A stretch of DNA of 64,000 nt. It comes from Halichondria panicea (taxonomy: Eukaryota; Porifera; Demospongiae; Suberitida; Halichondriidae). Below the pieces are notes generated by a model that was given only the letters and a program-made list of their open reading frames with translations, did no database searches and was not told the origin of the DNA. Position 1 is the stretch's first letter. Each line of letters opens with the position of its first letter. The position numbers and the translations under genes are program-made. Below are positions 50,601 through 59,621 of this stretch, piece by piece. The stretch spans positions 2,030,001 through 2,094,000 of the forward strand of contig NC_087390.1 in NCBI RefSeq assembly GCF_963675165.1, given 5' to 3'.

Positions 50601-53600
50601 CTGTCTCGCTCGGCTATTGCCTCTTGTAGTTTAGCAGCGATAGTTTCGTAGGAATCGATGATTTGTTTAGCTTGTCTGAGTTGCTTGTCTTTTGATTCTA
50701 GCTCGTTTTGAAGTACTAGATTGTTGATTTGAAGAGCCTGCGTGTTCTGAGATGCCTCCTCTAGTTTCTCTGTAAGCTGACCTATCTCTTCGTGTATTAG
50801 TTGACTAGTGTATTGTATTTGCTCATCTTTAGCTCTGATAAGATCATTTTTCACTCTTAATTGCTCCTCTTTCACACGTATTTGATGTCTAAGCAGTTGA
50901 ACTTCATCTTGCTGACAGCTTCGTTCGTACAAGGCACTATCTTTTAGGGTCTCTAGCGTTTCACAAAGCTGCTGTGAAGAAGGCCGCTCTAAGTCCCAAT
51001 CTTTGAGGCAGCACAGAGCGATCAGCAGTAGAGGGTGGGTGGGCTCAATCAAATTAATGTGTGCTTGTCGTCTTTCAATTTCAGGTATCGCAACTTTAGC
51101 TTCGACTGTGCGAGATGGATTTCGAGGGGAGGGAATTTTCACAACTTCGAATCTGTCGGTTGGTTTGGGAAACTTTCGAGTCATCATTTGGACAAGAAGC
51201 ACACCAAATGAAAAGTTGTCTAGGTTGTCTGTGTACACTGGTGGTTCGTTTAAAGCCTCAGGAGACATGAAGGCTGGTGTTCCCGGGCATGTGGTCATTG
51301 TGGCCAAATGAACAATATCTCCGTCTGTTAATTTTGACATGCCAAAATCTGTGACTTTAGCTCGATTGCCTGCATTTAATAGGACATTATTGCTGGAGAG
51401 GTCGCGATGGATGATCCCATTGGAATGGAGAAAGGCAAGTGCTTGAGCTATGTCATAGGAGAGGTTGACTTGGATATGGTAGGGAATGTCTCCAGGTGAT
51501 GCCTCCAGGAAATGTGTCAGACTCTCGTCCATGAGCTCCATTAGAAGAACTGGTGCGTTTGTTTCTGCATCGTGATAGGTCCCCAAGTACTGCACAATAT
51601 TGGGATGGTTAATCCTCCGCAAAAATTGACACTCATATTCAAAACGACGAATTGGCTGTCGGTGGTCTTTGCTTGGATTGAGAGCTTGCATTTGGAAGAG
51701 CACTGGATAGAGTAGCTTGGCTGCACAAATTAGTTGATCACACCTGGCTTTGCACACTGCCCCATAGGAGCCAGTACCGAGGATCTCGTTCTTAAACAAT
51801 TCCACATTTCTATAAGCGAATTCTTGCTCGTGTTCTTGCGTAGCCCAAGAAGGTATAATTTTGTCAGCCATAGTCATTGTATAGCAATTTACTCTACAGT
51901 CTCTCTTGACCTTTTAGGATGCTTAAATCTTAGCTTTTATAATGCTTGTTGCACTTGTTGGGGATTGTTAACCATATTTGGATGATTATATTTCGGTATA
52001 AGTATGACATCATTGCAGCCCTGATTGTGTCTATAGAGTCACTAACTGTACTAATTAGCCCAAGACAATGAAGCCTTAGCTCTTTTGAATGGTGGAAGTC
52101 AGTATCCTGTTTCCCTTGATGTGTTGCCTTAGGAACCCATATTGAAATCTGTCAAATCATGCTGTGTCTGTGAACTCGTAATTACACGTGTGTGTTTTAT
52201 TTAATAATGTTTATTTTCTCACCTCGTCATTTTAGTTGGTGCTGTGTCCTGTGTCCTCTAAATCACTCTCAATAAAATTTTAGCTGTTATGTCAGGTATT
52301 AGTATAGCGCTACCTGACTACATTACATGCCTACATTTGACAACTTCCCATAAATAATATATTATTAGCTGTTATGTCAGGTATTAGACAGTATAGCGCT
52401 ACCTGGACGTATATATCATGAATATTGTACAAAATTTGACAAACATTAATGGCTACCACTTTCCATGGCAACCTCTCCACGATATGTAAAGACATTGTTC
52501 TCAGTTTCTTGTACACAGACTTCGTACAACAGCTCAGTATCATGTGATCCGAGAGCCTGACTACATTACATGCCTACATTTGACAACTTCCCATAAATAA
52601 TATAATTTGTTAGCTGTTATGTCAGGTATTAGACAGTATAGCGCTACCTGGCTACATCACATGCCTACATTTGGCAACTTCCCATTGGAACTTCCGATAT
52701 TGCAATTGATGTACATAGTGTCACAATGTTTAAATGCACACAATGATGGAGCTATTTTCACGATTCAAGTATTGTCACTATACACAATGTATAGTTCTGA
52801 TTTGTTAACAACGTCACATGATTTTAATCGTCTTCTCTTGTACAGGTCTTACGTCTTATGGAGCACCAGACGTTCTTCATTGAGACAAAATTCGACGGTG
52901 ATCGTATCCAGATGCATAAGCAGGGCAACCAGTACAGATACTACACACGAAGGTACAAACACAGTAATCGATGCCAGCTAGTACTCAACATCTTATACTG
53001 CATTCCTATCTGTTTGAACTGCATGCCCCCATTTTTTAAGGAGGGGGAGTTAAGGACTATACATATGTTCTTTTTATTTGATGTGTGTACACATGATATG
53101 CATTTCAGATGCGCTAACTATCTGGTACATGTAACTGTACTAATAGGTGTAGGATTTTAGGTTTCATTTTTATGGCATATCATGTTCGCTGAATATGCAA
53201 TTTGACCCCATGCACAACACAGTTCTCACGACTACACACGTTTCTCTGGCTCCTCCCCTTACAAGGGATCTATATCAGCTAGATCATGTGCATTCGGTAT
53301 CTATGGTTATAGTGTCCTTCATGCATGCACAACAGTTCTAGGGACTACACACGTTCCTTTGGCTCCTCCCCCTACGAGGGAAGATTCACTCCTACGATTC
53401 ACGATGCCTTCAACAGGTTAGAGCAGCAAGCCTCACACTTGTTTGTGTATACATGTTCACATACAACGTTTTTCTCTTTATATCCCATCTTGCAGTAAGG
53501 TCAAGTCTTGCATTCTTGATGGGGAAATGGTGGGCTGGGATGTGGAGACTGAGAGCTTCTTGTGAGTACGGTTACACCTTTGAAAAGTGCACAGTTGCCA

Positions 53601-56600
53601 TGCAGGGCTATTATTCAACACACAAATTTGCCTCTTCTATGTAGTAACTAGGCCTAAGTATAGTGGTTATTGTTGTCTAGAGGTAAACCACCACCGACCA
53701 GTGTGGCCACATCCCTGGCATGCATGTTCATCAATTGAGTTTTTTCGTTTATTATTGCAGACCTAAAGGAGACAATGTTGATGTGAAGGCACTGGGCGGA
53801 GATGACACAGACAGTGGTAAGTGTATAGTGGCTATGATGTCATGTGATGCACGTATATAGTGATAATGCTCATTGTTTGGTTACAGGTAGTCAGCAATGC
53901 TTCGTTGTGTTCGATGTCCTGATGATCAATGATACTAACCTCGCTAATTGCCCACTGAGTGAGAGAGCTGAACAGCTGAAAAAGTATGACTAAAGATCTC
54001 TATATAGGTATTAAACGGCTTTTTCTTTGCCTCAGGGTGTTTGAGCCAGCATTGGGACATCTGCATCTTGTCGACAGAAATGAAGGATCAACCAAGTAAG
54101 GGAATAACTTTACAACTTTATCTTTTTTGGTATCTGAGCACTGATGGTTCAGTGGTAGAATTCTCGCCTGCCACGCGGGAGGCCCGGGTTCGATTCCCGG
54201 TCAGTGCATCTTTTTTTAGTTCTTTTTTCCATTGAAATTAACTTCCTTTCTTTTTGCCTTTTTTTGCCTTTTTTCAATAGAGAAGATGTAGTTGCTGCTC
54301 TGAACAATGCCATTGACAATAGAGAAGAGGGTATAATTGTAAAACTTCCTTCCTCAACGTACAAACCCGACAAAAGGAAAGGTGAGGTTATACCGTTATC
54401 AGCCAATTACCCTACCATCTTGCCTCAGGCAGTGGATGGTTGAAAATCAAGCCCGAGTATGTGGACAGTCTCAGCGATCAGCTGGACGTTATTATCATTG
54501 GAGGCTACTTTGGAAAAGGGGTGGGTCATTAATTGCTCATGCACAACAGCACTATTTTAATATTACTGCTTTTTCTACAGAGTCGAGGCAAGATGATATC
54601 TCACTTCTTGTGTGGAGTGGCCTTACCGAGTGTGGTCCCTGGAGGAAGACCTTCCGTCTTCCAGTCATTTTGCAAGGTACCAACATGGTTAGCATTAATT
54701 ATTATGTCTCGGTGCGCATGTGCAAGCGAGGTATAGTGTTTGTGTGTGTCTGTCTGTCTGTGTAGACTGCTACAGCTACTCAAGGATCAATGAAGTGCAA
54801 GTAAGAGTTTCTATAAGCTTCTAGTCATTGGATTTTAATTCTTGGATTTGCAAAATAATGCTTCGTTCTCGAGTTTTGCTTACTTGCAGGTGTGCTGTAT
54901 GTGTCATAAATCAGCCTTGGATGACGCTAGTTGCATGTTGATGTGCACTTATTAGTGTTAGTGTTTGAGCTATGTTGGAAAGGCTGTTGCTAAGACCTAC
55001 ATGTGTATTTTAGTTACCGTATAATGGGTATATTTCGAGGCTATAAACTTTCGGGGAATGATCGTTGAAAAGTTTTCGCGGAATAGCAGCCTTTTTGCAG
55101 TATGCATGCGTGCGATATTAAATTCGTGGGTATAAATGTTCACGGTAATTGCTCGTTGCTGAAACAAGTGGCTTTTTTGTGGTTAAAATAAGAGTAGGTA
55201 AATTTGTACTGGATTCTCCTTGTGGTTGTGTAATATCCAATATGTGGGAGGTAGTTTCAATAGAGTATTGGCTACTGAGTGGTCTCAATAGAGAGGTGTT
55301 CGGTAATCAAGGTATTAGGTATTAGATTGCCATAATGCTGATTGATCTCTCACATTCTCCCAACACCAGGTAGGGTCTGGCTACAGTCTCACTGAGCTGA
55401 GGGAAGTGGGGGCTAAACTGAAGCCACACTGGAGGCCATTCAACACCAAGAGTCCTCCGGAGAGCGTCGTCCTCGCCCCTGGGTTCAAGGTACGTCACAC
55501 CACACAAGTATCACCTTGTTGAACATTTCTTGTATTCTTATGAATGACAAAAGCTCTCTTGTTGATTATACCTCCTTTCTTTTAGTATCTTGACTGCATG
55601 ATTTCTTGTTGTGTTTTACACTGTATTAATACGCACATTACACTATGCTTCACAGATGTGTTTTCATTCTTTCATAGGAGAGGCCAGACTTATGGATTGA
55701 GCCACAAAACTCCATCATTGTACAAATAAAAGCAGCAGAAATTGTGTCCTCTGGGAAGTACGTATGACAAAAAGCACACACATTCCCCTAGTAGAATATA
55801 CCAGTAGTACAACATTGAGTCTCTTTAAATTCTTTGTTGATGCCCTCAGGTATAAGTGTGGTTGCACACTTCGATTCCCTCGAGTGGAGAAGGTACGAGA
55901 TGACAAGGAATGGTACGACTGTATGAATGTGGATGAGCTGGAGCAACTCAAACAGGTACACACCGATCATGAATGAGTGGTTGCTATGACGTTTGTTTTG
56001 TTGGCCTACTTTTTAAACATCAAATCAAAATACTGTACACTCGAGATAATGGGCCTCAAAGGTAGCCTCAAAACAAGAAGGGGTGCTAATAAACCTTTTT
56101 TACTTAACTAGTATAACACACGTTAATATAATTATACATAATTATGTAGACACGTACTCTAAACTTTCACCGCCCTCCACCCAAACACACAGATAGCGTC
56201 AGGGCGTCTGAGCTACCAGCACGTGGGAGACGGCGACCAGCCACCTGCCGCTAAGAAGAGGAGGGTGGGCTCGGCGAGGGTGGAGCGTCCCAGGGGAGTA
56301 GCGGCACAGTTCAGACAGACCGACACAACTGATGTACAAGAGGTGAGGCATAATTATCATTATTCTTTGTGTGCATGGCCAAAATTTCAGTTCTGCTGGC
56401 TCAAAAAATAATTCTAAAAGCTTAACTTCAGTTCTGCTGGTTCAAAAAATAATTCTAAAAGCTTAGAGTGATCCCTTTCAGATTTCAGTGTTAAAATCGT
56501 GGCCATTTTTTGGCAGAAGGGTTATGGTTATAAGTGGGGGAAAAGTCCTCAATTGAGCTCGACAAAGTTTTGTGAGCTAATTAAACATAGATCGGAACAA

Positions 56601-57014
56601 ACTCAAATTATGGCTACTGAGTTGAACATAATAATTATAATAAATGGCTGTGACTGCATGCAACGATGTATCTCTATTAATTTTGGTGTAGGTGTCAAGC
56701 ATGTTCGATGGTAAGGAGTTCTGTGTTGTGAACGGCCCAAAGGCTCTACCCAAGGAAGAGATTGAGAAGAAGATAGCAGAGGTGAGTATATATACAGTAT
56801 GTGGCTCGCTCAATTATAGACATTACATTACAGTCATTATTGTCAAGAGTTGTAGAGGTCTTAATTTGAATGATGAAATGCTAGTAGTCCAGGACACTGA
56901 AATTAATTGTATAAGATACACTTAAAATATTATTTGTTTTCTAAAAGTGTGTCCCTTTTCCTGGTGCATAGCTGATCAAGCAGGAAGCTGTAGCATATCC
57001 TCGCACACTGATAC

Positions 57015-57046
<32 letters not shown>

Positions 57047-57257
57047 TACACACACACTGTGCAGCATGGAGGGTCATTTGTACAGAACCCAGGTCCAGAC
57101 ACGTTCTGTGTTCTGGTGAACAGGACCATTGTCAAGGCAACGAACATCATCAAGTGAGTTAAATCACAACTTATTTTTGAATTGATGAGTCCACTTTAAA
57201 CAAGATTTGTAGTTAGAAGGTTATTACTACATTCTCCCCTACCACCCCTCCACATAT

Positions 57258-57352
<95 letters not shown>

Positions 57353-58734
57353 AGGACTGGACTGTACGATGTTGTTAAGACTCAGTGGTTTCAAGATTGT
57401 CTAGTAAGTTACGGTACCGTGTGTAAACAAGTAGAAATACACTGTCCATTAACTGCAGGCAGCTGGAAAATGCCTGTCGTTTGTACCCATTCACATGCTC
57501 CACATTTCAGCAGCTACTCTCAGCAAAATGTCCGAACTTTACGACAAGGTAAGTAAAACCACAACTCGTAACTAAGTACAACACATACCACACGTACAGC
57601 TGATTTTATTTGATACAGTACGGAGACAGCTACACACTAGACCTCACTGAAGAGAGCATCCGCGATGTCTTCAAGAACGTGGAGAAGAAGGTATATACTA
57701 TCAAAGTGTCACAGTGGGATTTCTCTACAAAATGATGTGGTTCGATGAAATCTAACGGCCAGTACATTGATCACTGCTTGCTTACTTACATTGTATTGTG
57801 TTTTTGTCTGTTATAAGTGGCTCTGCATGATGTTGCAGGAGGGGGACAGGAGCTCTGGCATCACACCAGAGGAGATAGCCACCATTGAGGAGCGATACTT
57901 TCCTAATGATAGTCCTCACGGCCTTTTCAGACAACACACGTGAGTATTGTTATTGCTGGTTTATAATTATGAGGGTCTTTGTTTTATGACTAAACAGATT
58001 CTATTTGGACAAGTACAGTTGTGTTGGAAACACCAGTACGGTATGTTAAAGAGAATACCTTAAATAATGGGTAGCATTTTCAGATTTTCTTGGTACTTGT
58101 TGGGGATTTGCAGCAAATTCATTAGCACAATAATTATGTAATCTAAAGTTTGGCAGTCAGATACAGATGACACAAGAGCTAGCTTATACTCTTAAATATT
58201 AGCGCAGGCCTCTCATTGACAAATATGAACTGAACGTTGATCACACAATTTGGAAGGTCTCTTTCTAAGCTTTCAGAAAATCATAGAATTGTTGATTGAA
58301 TCCACAGATTTTAACTGAAACAGTCTCCAAACCATTGGCTATCCATGCAGCTCTTTCCTACACACACCCCTAACCTCTAACCCCCCCCCTACACACACAC
58401 CCTCACAGAGTATCAGTGCTAGTGGCCTGGACTTGGTGGGTATGGACGTGCGTCTCCATGGAGGCACGATTGTGGACACACTCAGTGAGAGGGTCTCTCA
58501 CATCATCTTCAGCAGAAGGTACGTACCTCTCTACAGCCAAATTGACTTGCAAATCTCTAGCTAGAAAAAACAAAATCATATTTTTTTTCTCGCTACAGAG
58601 ATGTGTCACGGTTGTCTACACTGCGTGGACTAGAGAGAAAGCGTCATCGCAAGCACCATTTTGTGTTCACTGACTGGGTGACTGACTGCATCGAGTCAGG
58701 ATCCCTCAAGAATGAAAGACTCTATGAACCTTAA
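44697..58734 (+). CDS. LIG4: DNA ligase IV
   Basis: ATP-dependent ligase of non-homologous end joining, nuclear, partner of XRCC4. Model of 29 exons, 938 residues (human 911): 44697-44795, 45700-45831, 46074-46253, 46534-46598, 47781-47931, 48171-48263, 48689-48793, 52846-52952, 53336-53416, 53496-53561, 53761-53816, 53887-53983, 54036-54095, 54281-54381, 54429-54520, 54581-54676, 55370-55489, 55678-55757, 55850-55955, 56193-56342, 56692-56781, 57065-57153, 57355-57403, 57459-57548, 57619-57690, 57839-57939, 57998-58040, 58409-58518, 58599-58734. Frames join throughout. Motif [14 protein letters not shown] holds the AMP-accepting Lys. [29 protein letters not shown] and WLKIKPEY are motifs III-V, and the OB-fold holds [17 protein letters not shown]. 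Two BRCT domains ([11 protein letters not shown]...[33 protein letters not shown]...FVFTDWVTD) flank an XRCC4-binding-like linker. The N-terminal 33 residues are low-complexity. Confidence 0.95.
44959..45578 (+). mobile_element. MITE family A, most complete copy
   Basis: In LIG4 intron 1. Ends TGCCTCGGTGCGCATGCGC and (inverted) CCACCGAGGCATCAGC then ACCCGCGGTGC. CCTCGGTG/CACCGAGG are the inverted termini. It has an internal (GT)n and the same CTTGGATTTTAATTCGTGG block as the copies near 2.1-3.7 kb and 54.7 kb. It is about 620 bases long with no coding capacity. Confidence 0.65.
46815..46927. repeat. ATTCTACAGGAA(A/G)TGG tandem array
   Basis: Four to five tandem units of about 25-26 bases, alternating AGGAAATGG and AGGAAGTG, at the left part of the insertion inside the 46655-47692 element. 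Confidence 0.7.
47491..47596. repeat. Imperfect palindrome in LIG4 intron 4
   Basis: Left arm TAGAATATGTGTTTTAGTAA..GGTTAG and right arm CTAACCGCAACC..TTACATAGACGCATATTCTA are inverted, about 47 bases each, around CGGCTTTTCGCC. The preceding 450 bases resemble 62570-63110, which also ends in a palindrome (63150-63272). Confidence 0.65.
49664..51877 (-). CDS. Protein kinase - coiled coil - Kelch repeat protein
   Basis: Single-exon gene, 737 residues, inside LIG4 intron 7 on the opposite strand. Kinase domain at about residues 28-320: glycine loop [14 protein letters not shown]-type Lys in CAAKLL, catalytic loop [18 protein letters not shown], and activation/APE segment [11 protein letters not shown]. 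All catalytic residues are present, and the closest feel is TKL/MAPKKK-like. Residues about 330-460 form a long coiled coil ([34 protein letters not shown]). The C-terminal 240 residues contain Kelch blades ([53 protein letters not shown]), so a beta-propeller is expected. No signal peptide or TM; cytoplasmic. I recall this kinase-Kelch architecture as expanded in sponges. Substrate unknown. Confidence 0.88.
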   Translation of the reverse strand: MTMADKIIPSWATQEHEQEFAYRNVELFKNEILGTGSYGAVCKARCDQLICAAKLLYPVLFQMQALNPSKDHRQPIRRFEYECQFLRRINHPNIVQYLGTYHDAETNAPVLLMELMDESLTHFLEASPGDIPYHIQVNLSYDIAQALAFLHSNGIIHRDLSSNNVLLNAGNRAKVTDFGMSKLTDGDIVHLATMTTCPGTPAFMSPEALNEPPVYTDNLDNFSFGVLLVQMMTRKFPKPTDRFEVVKIPSPRNPSRTVEAKVAIPEIERRQAHINLIEPTHPLLLIALCCLKDWDLERPSSQQLCETLETLKDSALYERSCQQDEVQLLRHQIRVKEEQLRVKNDLIRAKDEQIQYTSQLIHEEIGQLTEKLEEASQNTQALQINNLVLQNELESKDKQLRQAKQIIDSYETIAAKLQEAIAERDREMQDVYSSKDEEIQQLSSLLYQVPTQDDTLVESDSQPGTTIPVDLVVGSSTVVEGKAYFRSLGSKHIRQFDSSNDRWTRLSTHPLDACTITNVNNVLTSVGGRSGANFSNKLYSYIDKQWVEHLPPMSTKCQTPAAVCAKNTLVVAGGYNRSILTTVETLNTLTMQWSNASCLPFSTEQPSAAICGDEVYVHAGYTSSEQDKYSVIKCSLNELVDSTPISTDLWEGIGSLPVRGSSLLTVDDHLMAVGGLDSRKNRTKDVYQYNPTNDSWQVASQMQVTLSFGLTACLPGNMLMVVGGYFTTQKIEATVIH
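52280..52692. repeat. Three-unit repeat block before the LIG4 catalytic exon
   Basis: The phrase TAGCTGTTATGTCAGGTATT...AGTATAGCGCTACCTG recurs at about 52283, 52368 and 52611. It is followed by ACATGCCTACATTTG(A/G)CAACTTCCCAT at about 52326, 52568 and 52660. Each unit starts CAGGTA and ends TACCTG, a short inverted pair. Units are 80-250 bases apart. Confidence 0.75.
53205..53270 (+). pseudogene. Duplicated, decayed copy of LIG4 exon 9
   Basis: Sequence around CGACTACACACGTTTCTCTG and GCTCCTCCCCTTACAAGGGA closely repeats the real exon (53336-53416: GGACTACACACGTTCCTTTG, GCTCCTCCCCCTACGAGGGA), about 115 bases upstream, including the CACAACACAG/CACAACAG acceptor. It diverges after GGATCTAT and lacks the rest of the exon and its donor. 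Confidence 0.65.
54138..54208 (+). tRNA. tRNA-Gly (anticodon GCC)
   Basis: 71-base gene with a 7-bp acceptor stem (GCACTGA / TCAGTGC), discriminator A, D-arm A box TGGTTCAGTGGTAGAA, anticodon GCC at 54170-54172 in the loop CTGCCAC, and B box GGTTCGATTCC in the T arm. A T7 Pol III terminator begins at 54210. It differs from the typical animal tRNA-Gly-GCC only by compensating acceptor-stem changes. It lies sense-oriented in LIG4 intron 13 (54096-54280), about 70 bases before the next exon, and appears functional. Confidence 0.97.
54705..54890 (+). mobile_element. MITE family A, truncated copy in LIG4 intron 16
   Basis: Starts TATGTCTCGGTGCGCATGTG, has a (TG)n tract and CTGCTACAGCTACTCAAGGA, and stops after GAGTTTTGCTTACTTG. 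The second half of the element is missing. Confidence 0.6.
56382..56466. repeat. Two-copy 42-base tandem repeat in LIG4 intron 20
   Basis: TTCAGTTCTGCTGG(C/T)TCAAA followed by AAATAATTCTAAAAGCTTA occurs twice head to tail with one or two differences. Confidence 0.8.
57257..57349. repeat. (CA)n microsatellite
   Basis: About 46 CA dinucleotides directly before the acceptor of LIG4 exon 23, replacing most of a polypyrimidine tract. Likely to vary in length. Confidence 0.95.
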
Positions 58735-59012
58735 GAAACACCACCTGGCACCATTCTACAACATTACATGTCTGTGTATTTGCCCCTAAAAAAGATTGAA
58801 CTATTACCGTATTTACTCTATTTAAGACGACATGCATACATTTTGGTTCTCATAAATTGAATATTAGAATAAATACGGTACGTTGAATCATAGCAATTTC
58901 GATTAATTCGGTTTATTAGAGTGACAATATTTGTCAAGACCACTTACCTACTTCTGTTCGAGGCTCTTTTTGTGTGTACTACTATACTATAGGTGATCTC
59001 CTGCCCTCAATA

Positions 59013-59537
59013 ATGTCACAGGTAATAGCATAATTAACCTGTAGACATTGTAGACCCTCAAGACCTGAGTTGGGTCAACTTTTAGTTGCTACACTATGAT
59101 CACATGACCACCCCCCCACCCCCCCCCAGAGAGATCAGGACGTGTATGAGACCCCGGACCCTCCCATTGACACCACTAACTATGATGTAAGTGCTTGTTA
59201 TTACTAGCTTATGTCATGTAACATACATACACGTTTCCAGGACGACCAGAAGAGTATAGCCGTCACCCGATTGGATGTTTCATTGCAGTCCTCGTTTGAC
59301 AAGTTCAAAGACAAGTCCCTAGACGCTAGCAGCGTGGGTAAGTTCAATTGTGTTTATTTAGAACAAATATTTAATCTCCTCAATTTGTCAGATTTCTCTG
59401 ATAGTGTGAATAGACAGCCCCAGTCAGGGTTCAAAGTTCAACCAGACGATCTAGAAGTGATTGTGACTGAGCGAGAGCCTGAGACCATTCTGCAACGCTA
59501 TCAGCGACTCAAACAAGAGGTAGGTGTGTGATATGTG

Positions 59538-59569
<32 letters not shown>

Positions 59570-59575
59570 TATGTG

Positions 59576-59621
<46 letters not shown>

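Larger units (their letters stand above)
48794..52845. other. LIG4 intron 7 (host of the kinase-Kelch gene)
   Basis: A 4.05-kb intron between the exons for VIDQ and for the catalytic KFDGDR segment. It contains a complete antisense gene at 49664-51877 and a repeat block at 52280-52690. The 48794-49660 stretch has no supported feature beyond repeated TTTTCTGAAAGCTTAGAAG phrases (about 48884 and 49129). Confidence 0.8.

Noticed and set aside
57001-57349. Tandem CA/CACA tracts looking like a regular array
   Set aside because: Simple microsatellites; no spacer/repeat alternation as in CRISPR, and the genome is eukaryotic.
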